Assembly: GCA_964017235.1 (NCBI GenBank)
Contig: OZ024928.1
Span: forward strand, 4,278,001 to 4,342,000
Origin: Sabellastarte sp. h YS-2021
Taxonomy: Eukaryota > Annelida > Polychaeta > Sabellida > Sabellidae
Reading direction: 5' to 3'
DNA length: 64,000 nt
Positions 1 through 12,300 of the stretch are shown here, one piece after another (position 1 is the first letter of the stretch; each line of letters starts with the position of its first letter). The notes under the pieces are model-generated. The model did not search any database. It worked only from the letters and a program-made list of their open reading frames with translations, and was not told the origin of the DNA. A program made the position numbers and the translations under genes.

Positions 1-2225
1 GCTTTAAGAAGACATTTAACCTGTGTATGAGGACCATAAATCCCCACCCGAGTGACCATTTTTAGACATTTTTCACATATTTTTCCCTGTAACTTGGAAA
101 TGGTAAGTCTAAGAAGTTTCAAACTGTATTAGATGCATATTCTATGTGTAATCTTAGTATGTGACAAATTTTAAGTCTGAAGCTTTAATTTGAAGGCCAC
201 ATTTAGGTCTCTAGAAGGCCCCATAAAGACCCAGTATTTGGACTTTTTGCCAATTTTAAGGCCTGTGACTGTTAAACTATGTGACTGATAGAGCTGAAAT
301 CTCATCTGGGAATACATTATTATGTTCTTTTTACATGTGCCAAAAATCAAGGCTTCAAGTAGACATTTAACCTGTGTATGAGGACCTTAAACACCCACCT
401 GAGTGACCCTTTTAAGACATTTTTCACATATTTTGCTCTGTAACTTGGAAATGGTAAGTCTGAGAAGTTTCAAACTTTATTAGATACATATTCTATGTGT
501 AATCTTAGTATGTAACAAATTTTAAGTCTGAAGCTTTAATTTGAAAGCCACATCGAGATCTCTAAAAGGCCCACAATGACCCAATATTTGGACTTTTTAC
601 CACCTTTAAGCCCTGTAACTGTTAAACTATGTGATTGATGGAGCTGAAATCCCATCTGGGAATGCATTATTATGTCCTTTTTACATATGCCGAAAATCAA
701 GGTTTTTAGTAGACATTTAACCTGTGTATGAGGGCCATAGACACTCGCCCAAGTGCCTTTTTTGACATTTTTTCCGTATTTTGCCCTGTTATTTGGAAAT
801 GCTTAGTGTGACAAGTCTTAAACTGTATTATATATAATTTTTGTTTGTTATGTATGTCCCCCAAAAAGTTTCAGATCTGTAGTTTAATTGCTAAGGTCTC
901 TTTAACAATTGTAAAATGCCCACAGAAACCCAATTTATGGATATTATGCCACTTTAAAGCCCAGTAACTGTCAAACTATGTGGGTTATAGAGCTGAAATC
1001 TTTGAATTTTTAAAAGGAAATGCCTGTCTATTTAAATTTTGAATATTAATAATGTTATGGCTATCTTAGTCTTTTAAGAACTTATTTTTGTGTGTTATAC
1101 CTCTGCTTGCTGAGTTTTTAACTTTTTAAAATGAAACTGGTTAAACATATTCAAGTAGACAAAATGGACACTTTAAGTGAGCTTTAAGTCCCAATATTAA
1201 TGAAATTATATCCTTATGTAGTAAAACTAGGGGATTTTTAACCCTCAACTAGCCCAGTTTTATTCAACTTGCCTCAGTTAATTTTGGCACAGCTCCTACA
1301 GTTATGAACTCATTTCAGTTGATAATCACATACTTAAAATTCTCAATTCTTTTTGTATTTGAGTACCCCTTTTATATAGATTGTTTGTTTACCATTTATG
1401 CTCAACCCACATCCCCCACCCGGATTCCCCCCACCCACCTCTGGGACCTCCAGCTATATTGAGTGACACTAAATAAACAAAGGTATTTAATGATATCAGA
1501 TGAGAAACAAAGAACTCAATGGGGTTGCAGATCTTGTGTAATAGTGAGAGAGGTGTGGAGAAGGGGAGAGGGGTGGGGGTGGGAGGTGGTGGGCTTCATT
1601 ACATATAACACAAAGGGGAGTCAGAACTGAGATTGTGTCACATATTTAGGTTGCATATATATGGACCACATATATAGGTATAGAGGAAATGAATAACTGA
1701 AAACAATTTGCAAATTCTAAAAATAATATAATAAAATAATAATATAAATAATTTTTTTTTAAATAATATTTTATTTGTGAACAAATATAGAAACAGATAT
1801 GCGCTTTTGGGATTATGAATTTTAGAATGGACATTGAATCATCAATCATTTAAATACTTTGAAGGAAGATTGAAAAATATGATGAGTTGAGTTAAAAATA
1901 ATATTTTATTTGTCAACAAATATAGAAACAGATATGCTCTTTTGGGATTATTATTTTAGAATGGACATTCAATCATCAATCATTTAAATACTTTGAAAAT
2001 AGGTTTAGAGTTATCATTGCAGGAAGATTGAAAATATAATTTGAGTTATGTATTCGGCGTCTGGGGATACACCATCTTCCTTGGGGAGATATAAACAGAG
2101 TAGATTGATGTGCTGAAGTTCATATAATAATGGGTAATTATGTTTTAAAAAATTCCCGATCAAAACCTGTGGCGTGAGTGATGACCTGTCTGGGGATATG
2201 TTGGCGCCGAGTTGGCCCAATCTAG
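1..2225 (+). mobile_element. Helentron-like element, family A, copy 1 (5' part outside window)
   Basis: This is the 3' portion of a non-autonomous element whose other copy lies inverted at 25774-29040; the two agree almost base for base over 2.2 kb. It starts in ~350-bp tandem units (the phrase ACATTTAACCTGTGTATGAG recurs near 10, 360 and 710), passes through AT-rich DNA with a ~130-bp tandem duplication (about 1764-1860 and 1898-1998), and ends with GTCTGGGGATA, a weak hairpin (TTGGC/GCCCAA) and CTAG followed by T. GTCTGGGGATA is the inverted form of the element's 5' terminus seen in the other copy. A 5' terminus repeated inverted just before a 3' hairpin is the known plan of Helentron/Helitron2 elements; family membership is my inference. 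No protein of the element is encoded here. Confidence 0.7.
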
Positions 2226-2572
2226 TTAAGAGTAGTGACCTTACACAAGACAACCGCCTCTCAGTTTCCTCTACCAGACCTAATAAATGCATGGGAATGC
2301 ATAGTTTTGCAGTTGCTACTCTCACAGAATGGAATAAACTCCCTCAGGCCGTCAGAACTCAGGATAGTATAAATGGATTTAGGCAACATTTGAAGACCTA
2401 CCTATTTAGGTCAGCCTACCCACAACCATAGTCCTTCTACCCTATCGCACGCAAAAATGGATATGGACTACTTTTTGGAGATTGGATTATCCCTTCTTGG
2501 ACATCAGTGCATTGGAGGAGGTTTTCTTCAAGTTGGCGTTTTATAAAATGCTTCATATTACTACTACTACTA
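2226..2572 (+). mobile_element. 3' fragment of a non-LTR (LINE) retrotransposon
   Basis: The frame to 2431 reads as the C-terminal tail typical of LINE reverse transcriptases: a Ser/Phe-Ala-Val-Ala segment, WNKLPQAVR, then a short basic/aromatic segment ending LKTYLF. A brief 3' untranslated part follows and ends in TAC repeats near 2553-2570, as in CR1/L2-type LINEs. The LINE homology begins exactly where the family-A element ends (CTAG at 2222-2225), so either the Helentron landed in the LINE or the LINE was 5' truncated there. It lies in an intron of the plus-strand gene. Clade is not resolved. Confidence 0.65.
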
Positions 2573-2816
2573 TATGATAGAACCGTCATTGTCCAAACCT
2601 TAAGGGACAGAGGATTTTGTTCAAGTACTTAAAAAAGAGGAGTTTGTTCAGGTACTTAAAATAGAAGAGGTATTTCAGTCTAGTAAAGAAGGAAAATTTA
2701 AGAGTCCCAGCAGAAACTACTTGATAAAATTGAATGCTTTATAAAGGAAACTATGCATTCATTTAAAATTTTCTAGCATAATTCATAACAATCAACTTAT
2801 ATTTTTTTGTCAACAG

Positions 2817-2921
2817 AGTACCGTTCTACCTGCAAGAAGTCTAGTCTGTCTGCCTCCTGTGTCAGTCAGGTTTCTGCCTCTGAATCTAGTGACATCTGCA
2901 TCTCGTTGAAAGCTTCTGTTG
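2817..2921 (+). CDS. internal exon of plus-strand gene (possible DPH6-like)
   Basis: An open 105-bp block lies between a good acceptor (T-rich tract, then TCAACAG) and a donor GTAGGT at 2922. It enters with two bases completing a codon and leaves with one base (phase 1). The translation is a Ser/Cys-rich stretch (YRSTCKKSSLSASC..., ...SSDICISLKASV) that I do not recognise by itself. It is called because its exit phase matches the exon at 3545 and the one at 5623, giving one uninterrupted frame ending in a stop. Upstream exons must lie left of the window, beyond the LINE and Helentron insertions. It could be a chance open block, but the two matched splice sites argue against that. Confidence 0.6.
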
Positions 2922-3118
2922 GTAGGTGTTGCAAGAAACTACAGTTTGTCTTCTGATTTCCACAGAAAGTATAGCTGGTTTTAATATTGATTTATATATC
3001 TTTGATATGCCTATAGGCACCAATGGATTAAAATTATTGCCAGTAAGGTCTTGTTAGGCAGATAATTAACCAATTACAGTGGAAATGAAACAATGATATA
3101 CAATGCAAAGACAAGTTA

Positions 3119-3199
3119 GACATGGAAAAGTTATGGACAATATCTCAACGTGTTTTCTATGTCAAGACATTGAGATATTGTCCATAACTTTTCCATGTC
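3119..3199. repeat. perfect 30-bp inverted repeat (hairpin) in intron
   Basis: Bases 3119-3148 are the exact reverse complement of 3170-3199, with a 21-base loop. The whole is 81 nt, within the size of a microRNA precursor, but perfect pairing is more typical of a recent fold-back or small MITE. It lies in the intron between the exons at 2817 and 3545 and would be transcribed with the plus-strand gene. Confidence 0.9.
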
Positions 3200-3544
3200 A
3201 GTCGGTGCAAAGCATAAGTCCAGGTGTCCTCTCTCATGATTCAGTGATGTGTTACAGTATTCTGAAACAGGTCTCAATTTATTACGCAATCGTGACCCAT
3301 TGGTGGAATTACTTTCTTAAACTGGCCTCCTGAAGGATGAGGCTGTTGTAATGGAGTGTTTGTCCACAGACATAACCTGAGAACCATACATTTTACGGGA
3401 TTTCATAATGGTTTTTACTTCAAGAAAATAGTACAACAGTCTGATGAGGTAATATATTTGTGTATCATATGCACATGTTTTATCAGTGACAAGCCTTGTG
3501 TACTTGTTATGTGCCTGTACATTTTGTTTTTCTGTTTTCTTAAG

Positions 3545-3730
3545 CTTGTGATACCCCAAACCCTGTCATCGATGATCACACGGTGCTAAAACTCTGCCTT
3601 GAAGTATTACACAAAAGTCTGTCAGAATTGCAGCATCAGACGTCACATCAAGACCATGTGACTGACCATGTGACAGGCCTGCGGATTTTCTATTCCACCC
3701 AGTTCTTCAAGGACGGTGGGATTTTTGCCG
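3545..3730 (+). CDS. internal exon of plus-strand gene (possible DPH6-like)
   Basis: A 186-bp open block is bounded by a pyrimidine-rich acceptor (TTTTCTTAAG) and a consensus donor GTAAGT at 3731. It enters and leaves in phase 1, matching both neighbours. The translation carries a helix-like segment (TVLKLCLEVLHKSLSELQ), a His/Gln/Asp-rich linker and GLRIFYSTQFFKDGG. The LRIFY segment running into AWREVFGEV and PAFVPV in the next exon resembles the C-terminal RidA-like part of long DPH6 (diphthine-ammonia ligase, last step of diphthamide synthesis on elongation factor 2). That resemblance is from memory of the family and unverified; another RidA-domain protein is possible. Confidence 0.7.
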
Positions 3731-4734
3731 GTAAGTAGAGACAGAACCCTTTCATTGGATCTCTGATAAGTCAGATATCCTGCCAAGTAACATGAATATC
3801 GGGAACTGGAAAGTACATTTCCTCACTGACATTTAGCTCATCGACTGGAAATCTTCCTCGAAGCTAAAAGTTGAAAGATCAGAGAGTATTTAAAGTCACT
3901 CAGTCCTCTCTGAAATGTGAAGCTGATGTACACATATTAGTGAAGTAGTACATGGCAAAACCCACATCATTAATATACTTGTCAAAACAGTAACACTACT
4001 ATGAATACAAGACATTGTCCAATAGATGGTATGCAGTACCTCAGTAACCAGGTGGGTTTGTTTATTCTTGTGGACAGCCTCTACAAGCCTCTAACTATGT
4101 CAAACTGAAATTTATTAGGATTTTGATCCCAGAATAAAACCTTTTCCTATTAAAGTGTGTTATCCTTATTCCTTGAGATGTCATAGCACTCTGTTGTAGA
4201 TGGTCAATGGTCTGAATAGAGTCAAAATATTTTTCATTTAAATATGTGCCTCAAAGTTATAAGACATTTTGTATAACACAGATGACAGGAGTTTGTTACC
4301 AAATAGTGAAATAAGTGAAGTGGTTCGAGTGTCAGTTAATACATTAATTATTTGTCCTTATATAACATTCTTGTTGAACCAAGGATATTTGACCTTCTGT
4401 AGTCTGTCAGAAGCCAGGGTTAAGCATGGTCCTCATTGTCACCAAGTCAGTGTGTTATTTAGTTAACATGAAACAAGTGTTGGTTCTTTGTCATTCAGCC
4501 CAGTCTCATACAGTGGAGAAATTTCAAATAAACCAACTAGTTTGGGAACTTCTTTACATTTGTAAAATTGGTGCAGTTATTGATGTCCCATGGTATTTGT
4601 GAAGTTTTCAGGGGACTCTGTGGGCGTATACTAATTAAGATGGTCAAATGATCATGTGGCACCATATCAGTTTAGACACGAGTTAGACTCCAACTCATGA
4701 CATTTACATTGGATGGTCCATAATAATATGACCA

Positions 4735-5249
4735 GGGCCCGTATTCACAAAAGGCTTAGGCTTAAAGTTAAGACTTTTGTCTTGGGCTTAGTGGTATTCA
4801 CAAAAAATTTAAGACTGGTCTTAGGCTTAGCCAAGTGCTCAACTTTAAGACTGGTTAGTAGTGGGCTTAAATTTTGTTAAGAGGACTTTCTCCACTTCAA
4901 AATTTGAAATGGCTGTAAATAAAGTATAATTATACAGAACACCTCACTAAAGCAATCTTTGGGAAGTTTATATGTGGTAACAAGGTTTTCCATTTCAAAA
5001 CAGCACTTTTCCTTAGATAAAATGTATTAAAGGAAGGATATATGTCACCAATAGTATAGTTTGAAAGAAAAGAAAGGTCACATGACACAGAAAACCACTG
5101 TGGTTACTTGATAATCTTGGACTTAGCTAAGTCACCCTTTGTGAATACGGTTTTAAGACAAACCTTAGCGGAGACAAAAGTCTTAACTTTAAGACCACAT
5201 TTAAGCCTAAGACCTGACTAAGTCTAAGACCCTTTGTGAATACAGGCCC
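4735..5249. mobile_element. MITE with long terminal inverted repeats
   Basis: The left end GGGCCCGTATTCACAAA and the right end, read in reverse complement, GGGCCTGTATTCACAAA pair, and complementarity continues inward (AAGTTAAGACTTTTGTCT at about 4777 against AGACAAAAGTCTTAACTT at about 5177). Internal copies of the GTATTCACAAA and CTTAGGCTTA words make the element largely self-complementary. There is no coding capacity in its 515 bp. No target duplication is unambiguous (short AG/CAG matches only), so the superfamily is left open. It lies in the intron between the exons at 3545 and 5623. Confidence 0.8.
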
Positions 5250-5622
5250 AGAGCTGTTAAAAGTGACATGAAAAGAGTAAATGTTTGAGTTATATACACT
5301 ATAGCTCCCACATAGTTAATGTCGCTTACTAAAATTTGTAAGAGCAGCAACTTTGCATATGAGTACCCTATCACCCTTACACTCCTGTCAAAAGAGTTTC
5401 TTGCAAATGCTATAATATACTCATTAGCGTGCTTATTACATAACTCATTAGCATATACATTATATAGCCCATTTTCCTTTCAAATATGTCAGAAATCCAT
5501 TCCAAAGAAGCTACAGGTGAATATCTGCTGAAATATCAAAGGTAAACCAGGAAAGCTGTGTACTCTTATCGAGTGTGTACTTTAATAAGTACTTTTTTGA
5601 CCAGATTTACTTTCTTTTGTAG

Positions 5623-5732
5623 AGTATCAGTCTGCCTGGAGGGAGGTGTTTGGGGAAGTTTCCATTCTCCCTCCTGCGTTTGTCCCAGTGAGGGCATTAG
5701 AAGACAACCAAATCCTCTCCATGTGTCACTGA
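5623..5732 (+). CDS. terminal coding exon of plus-strand gene (possible DPH6-like)
   Basis: The acceptor (TTTCTTTTGTAG) is followed by two bases that complete a Glu codon with the last base of the 3545-3730 exon. The frame then runs YQSAWREVFGEVSILPPAF, VPVRALEDNQILSMCH and ends at TGA 5730-5732. The pattern Ala-Trp-x2-Val-Phe-Gly, then Pro-Ala-Phe-Val-Pro-Val and a short tail is what I would expect at the C-terminus of a RidA/YjgF-type domain, as found in invertebrate and fungal DPH6; human DPH6 lacks it. This is the gene's 3' end, facing the 3' end of NCX 8.7 kb away. The gene call rests on three phase-matched exons plus a stop; the product is tentative. Confidence 0.7.
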
Positions 5733-6330
5733 TTGTTAATGGGTCATGTTGGAAGTTGTTACTGATTGTTAATGGGGGTCCCATTGGAATCTGCCACTAA
5801 TTGTTAATGGGTCATGTATTTGCCATTGAAAGGTCATATTGCAATTTGCAAAGATCATGTGGATATATTCAATGGAGATTTGGTACTTGCCATTGATAGC
5901 TATAAAAGTTCAAACATTTGAAAGTTCTGAATGGATGTAACCATCCATTAAGGTGCTGATGTCTGAAAAGGGCAGTGTTGATTATTCAGGCCAAAGTGGT
6001 CATCAGAAAGGGAGCATCAACACAGAGTTATGTCTTAAGTTTGCTTCTAAACTCAACTACACTCTGGTTCTCTATGTTGCTAGCCATTGTTAATGGGGTC
6101 ATGTGACTATTTGTAAGAAAATTGTTTCTTGTTGATATTGTCAGTGTGTAATTTGTTGAAGGTTTCTATTTCATCACTCCAGCCTCTCTGTGGTGTTGTG
6201 TTTCATTCCAGCTTATGACAACATCTGAGATTCATGAAGGTTCTGATATGATACTGATCTTAGCATTTACCAGTGATTGTTATTTGATTATGTTGCCGTA
6301 ACCAGTTATTGTAAATGGGTTACATTTCTA
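5727..6330 (+). repeat. degenerate short repeats in the 3' UTR region
   Basis: The word ATTGTTAATGGG, often followed by TCATGT, recurs near 5731, 5764, 5799 and 6089, with a decayed form near 6307. The copies begin at the stop codon of the plus-strand gene, so they probably lie in its 3' UTR. Spacing is irregular, so this is a decayed tandem repeat rather than a clean minisatellite. Confidence 0.55.
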
Positions 6331-9300
6331 CTTGCGGATGATTGTCAGGTTGCCATTTGCCAACAGATTTCATGAATGAGGTAAAATCTTCACAAAAATC
6401 TCTCAAATACAAAAAATAAGATTATCCTTCCTTGGTTTCTCCAGCTAAAGGATTTATATTAAAAAGTCACAAGAACGAATTCCAGGGTTGAGTTCTCAGA
6501 CTGCAAACATTCATTGTCATACATAATGTACTCATACAGAATATTTAATAGAAATTACAAAATTCTTATGCAATGCTGGTGGAAACTTAATGCTGGTAAC
6601 AGCTAAGGTTTTCAACACCTTGTGGAATTACTTTGTCAGTATTTCATGTCATTCATAAAAAAAACAAAGATTAAGTTTTTTTTGTTTATTACATATTCAC
6701 AACTCAATCCTTTTTGTTCAAGAAAATGAAACCAAGTACAAGAGTAAAGAGCAAATAATGATACAAAGACAAAAACAAAAATCCAAAGTGCATAGCTTTT
6801 GGGAGCAAACGGAAATCTGATTGGCTAAAAACCCTACAAACTATAGTATGCTTGAACATATTGATGAAAGTCTCTAATATAAGTGTGACCTCGACATATA
6901 ACCTGCAGATTATAAAAGGTGTGATACATTTGACAATCACTTGCCAGTGGTTAGGTAGCTGTACAATTGGCAAAACATACAATTTCTGGTTTTTCTGCTA
7001 TATTGCACATTTAAAATTGTCAACCAATGTACATTTTCTTGTCCAATTCCTCCCAGCAGATCTTTATAAAATAAAAACACTATGACCCATACTTGTTGGC
7101 ACATGATCTGGCAATACAGTGAGATTTTGGTGTTTTATTATTTATCATACAACAGTCGATCCCACTGACATTACATGTGGTGAACATTGGTTACATAGAA
7201 ATGAATTTTAAGCAGAAATAAATACGGGGTCCTTCTGGAGCCTTTTTTTCCCCCTTGAAATAGAACCAGTTATCTGAATTCCTAGTGAAGTTACAAATAT
7301 TTCTGGCTTCCTGAAGTTCCATTTGAAAGACTTCCCCTGTACATTTAAAACTGCCCGCTCATCGGTAAACACATATGTTAAAACTTAAATATAAACCCTT
7401 TAAGCATTGATTATACATGAATTTGGAAAGAAAGTTTAACATGGCAATGTCTGTTTTATCTCCTGATTGTGATGAAACGATTGTTGTGTCTACCTCAGCC
7501 TTATCAATGTGTATGGTGTCCTTTCAACCAGAAATCAAAAGTAATGTCATGTTTTGATATAATATTGACCAGAAGTACGCCCCCATAATTCAGTACAAAA
7601 TACAAAATTGTTGTCTGCAATTACATCTTCAATAGAAGTTTGATGAATGCATGCACAAATGATGAATGCATGACGCATAAAAAACTCTCACCTGAATACC
7701 CTTCCAAAGGGCATCTTTGTGAAATGAAATCATGTACCAATGAACAGCTTCAGTAGTATCACTGATGCTAATTGGTTTAAAACTGAAATTATTGTTTCCT
7801 GAATGTGCAAATTTAGGGCATCTTCTGCATTATAGCAGGAAGCAATGGAGATGAAAATACAACAGTATATTGTGTTAGTGTAACCTGAAAAATATCACTA
7901 TGTTTCTATTTCAATACTGATGGGGTATTTTGCCAGCTAAATATCAAAATGCCACAATATCTTTTATGATGACAAAGCATACCGGGTAGTTCTGAATGGT
8001 TCAACATCAAAGTTACACTGCCAATATTTACTATTTCATTTGGGGGCAAATCTGATTAACATCTATTTATAGAAACAAAATGCAACTAAAAAAACCTTCA
8101 TTTTTAACCTCTGTAAAGTACTAGTCTATTATCTTTAACATTTGTATTTCGAGAAAGGAAACAAAGAAAGGAACTATAAATATGTTCAGAAACCAATACT
8201 ACGTGAAGTAAAACGAGCACACGGGACTCTGGGAGGACCAACATAGCAGCCAATAACATATATACAAGAAAAAAAACCTCAACAAAAATATATGTACACA
8301 ATGCCTTAATGTCATTATTGGTAAGCTTTTTACTGCAATTAAATCTCCTCTGAATGGCTTGCGGAGTTTGCCATATTAACATGACATTATGTGTATACTA
8401 CCCCCTGACTCTTAATGCATGTCTCCATATGTGTGATCTGTGATGGCGATATTTATCTGCTTCTAAAGTAAGATTACATGTTGCCATCTTATACTTCTAT
8501 AGTTGCAGTTTAAGTTGCAGAGACATAATTACAGTTTGAAATGCATGAAGCTATTGGACATTTACTGCTTGTGAAACAGATGTTATTCCATGCATCCATT
8601 TTTCTGATATATTCTCCCTTCAGGAGTATAAATTAACATAAAATATGAAATGCATTGCAAATCACAACCACAGATCACAAACCAGGAAACATGCATTTAA
8701 TCTCCCCAGCAATCTGACCCCAGTGTGCCAGTAAATTATGAACCAAAAAATCTCATCAAATGTTCAAGTGTAAATCGTCCAGATTTTATTTAGAACACAT
8801 GTTCACCAAAGCTGTATGTTTTAAAGCCATTGAAGTTTTCAAGCCTAAAAAATATGACAAAAGAAAATATTATAACAAATATTAAAGTTATATATATTTT
8901 TTTCAATGTAATGTAAGCATAAAACTTGCAATGGTAAGACAAGAAGTCCTTTTTTTCGAAAATACCAAGCCTTGATGGAACTTCATTTAACAAAAAAAAA
9001 AAATAAATAAGCCTTGAAGTTAAAATATGTGTTTGTATAACTACAGGAATACAATAGATATCTAATGAATTAACAAATTTACAGAATGAACATTTTGTTT
9101 AAATACCTGTTCTAAAAGATGTCAGATTATGTGAAATACTCTGCCATACTTATGATTATTGTTGCTTTGACAATTCCTACCACTGTCTTACATTATTGCT
9201 CAAACTTCAAACTAAAATTTGAAAATTGAGATATAGAAATTTCTGACAAAAAATAATTGAAAACGTCAATAATTTTGTTGTTTTCCCAATGCATTTCACT

Positions 9301-12300
9301 CAAAGGTTATAGTATATGTTTCTTCAAAACAGTATAAAATATTGCAATCTCTTCCTTAATCTCTCAAATAATTTTTTTTTTTTAATACACAAAAATAAAA
9401 TGAAAACATTCCAGTAAATGGGAGATGAAGATCATTATATACACATTGTACATGGGGGGATGAAATGTGGACCATTTAGCCTACACACCCACACAACAAG
9501 TACTCGCTCTGAAGACTGACCGAGTAGAATGCTTATAATACACGGCAATTACACTCAACAACTGCCAAAATACAAATCTCTGTGGCTAGTAAAGGAATAC
9601 TTGAGTACTTTTTGCGAGTAATGTATCATTTGAAGCATAAGAATTAAAAGAAGCAGCACTCATTTCATATTAAGAATTGGAACAGTACTCTTGCAACCCG
9701 TAGACATTTCTAATTGCTGGAGGTCACTATATATATACATGCCACCCTGATGTTTTGACATAACCTACTGTCCAGAGCAGTTTTACTGGATTTTAGACCT
9801 CACAGTACATTATGAAAGTCAAAGTTGGGTTTCTACATCAGCCGGTGTCGTTAAAAGGCAGGCTGTTAAGATTGTCCGAGTGTCCTGAGGAGGATTTCAA
9901 TCCATGGCACATGGCGTGTGTTTGTCAATATAAGATTGAAAGGCATAACAGATAATTGTTCCTTCACCACATAAAATGTTATAACAGCATTTGAGAAAAA
10001 CATAGTTTTGTTATAATTTAACCACCTGTACAATTCATACTTCAAGGTGTCTTCAACATTTTCATGAAAAGGAAACTAGCTCTCATTCACATTCACAAAA
10101 TGTCTGCCAAATTTCATGTTTTGAGATCAATTTTTCTCATAATTTTTAAAAAATACAATCAACAACACCATAAAAAGTACCACAAAGATTAAAAAATATC
10201 AAATATATGAATATTCACCAGAAATATGAAAAGTGATTTCACTTGATTCCCGTTATCCTGGTTACCAAACCATTCTGAAGAAGCACAATGTGTTTTGCCT
10301 TAATTAGATGATGTAATAATTTGTACCAAATTCAATGCTTCAAAATACAGAAGTTCCTGCTGCTTTACCACAGTTTGAGTAAATATATTCAAACAGCCAC
10401 AGCTGCCATAAATAACCATGGCATGACAAGATTAAATAGAATATTGTGTTACATTAACTTAAATGAAAAACAATAATAAACACTGGAAACCATCACTGAG
10501 GACTAGTGACTTGCAACAGTACACAAAATGTGACTTGGTACACATTAAACCAAGTCTTGAAGGCAGTACCATTAGGTTTAGCTGGACAGTTGATTTTGGA
10601 TGGAATACCTGAACCCAAAACATCCACCAGAGAGAGCCACTCTCCCTCCCACTTTGCATAATCAGTGAAGCTTTTTTGTCTAAGAGATAAAAAAAATCAA
10701 ACTAACTCCAAAGATAGAACACAGGTGCAGAAATACCAACTAGATTTTAACCAATGAATAAAATTGTGCAAAATACAAACCACTAAAAAGCCCTCGTTTA
10801 CATGTATTTGGGCAGGGATGGGACGACAACACATTTTTTTTTTTTTGGGGGGGGGGTATTGGTATCTTGCCAATAAGAAAACGTCATAATTTATGGACAA
10901 TGAAAAAAATTGTGTTTTGTTACTATTTCAATCAAAGAGGCCTGCTGAACAGCAGTGGACTTTGTTCCTCAAAATCACAATGAAAGCTAAAAATTACAGA
11001 AGCATACAATAAAGTGTTATAATTGTTGGTCATTAATATTTAGAAAGTTTTGACAAGCAGACAGATGCTGGTTACAATGTTTTGTTGCCATATTTCAATA
11101 AAATGGTCTCCTAATACCAGTGCTAGAGACTCCTCCCTCACAATGAGTGATGCCCAAGTCATCAAAACTGCCAACTTGCAAAACAAAATCAAGCCTAGCA
11201 GATGGTGTTACTAATGACATAGTTACTTGTACTTGCAAAAACAAAAGACTTCAAATACTAAAATCTGACATACATTTGGTGTTTGCATTCCGATAACTTT
11301 AGTAGTACATAATCTTGTGGCATTAAAAAGTTCAATCTGAAAAATGTAGACTGTTGCCACAAAATAATCACAAGAATGTTTTTTCAACATACAGAAAGCT
11401 CAACACTGTCTGATACTGTGACCTCCTAATTTGGCAATCGAATGACATGAAAATCACTGGCAAAATTATTCACAATATAAAGTAGAACCTCTATTTTCCA
11501 ACTTTCAGTTATCCAAAGGTTTCATTTTATGATCACAATTCAGCTTTTCCAGATTTAGTGTTTTATTTTGCAACTGTTTTAAACAACAAAAAAAGCTACC
11601 ATAAAAATTTCACTCTCAGCCTGTTCTGATAAAACAGGCTGGAGCATATTTTCATTCAGAATTTGATACTTAACAAGTCATGCTCGAGTTGTCAAACAAA
11701 AGGCGCCTAAAACAAGTGAACAGCACAACATATCTAATGCACGCGGGATATACCATCCAATGCACAGTATCTACCCTCATGTACTTTCTTGAGATTCATG
11801 ATTTTAGTCGAAATTCTAAACTTATGCAAGAACTTCATATGGAGATCTTTGAGAGGATATAAAGAATCTAACTATGAGGAGCTTCATGACTACTAAGCTG
11901 ACTAATTGATGACGGTTAGAATAATGCTAATTGTCGGTATGATATTGTAGAGTACGATAAATTGCTCAACATAGCAAAAGATGGCAAAAGGTCTGAATCC
12001 ATCAAATGTGTGCATATTGTCAAAGTAAGTTAAACTCCAAATACAGCCATGATAAAAGTTTTTGGAAAAAAAAAATCTTCTGATTCACCTTGTTAAAAGT
12101 GATTCGCTGCTCTTTGGTGTTTATTGGTTACCGTAACAACAATTAACACTGCAATAGAATTTCCTTATGAAACAAACACATTTCCAAAATTTATCCAATA
12201 TATTACAATTTCTAAGATACACAATTACACAGCATTTTTCTCATTAACATGTTTTTCATATATTATGAACCACCAGAGAGCAATTTCAAGACAACACATA

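Noticed and set aside
1646-2325. Small open frames that recur identically at 25779-26353
   Set aside because: They recur only because both lie in the two inverted copies of the family-A element; the translations are low-complexity.
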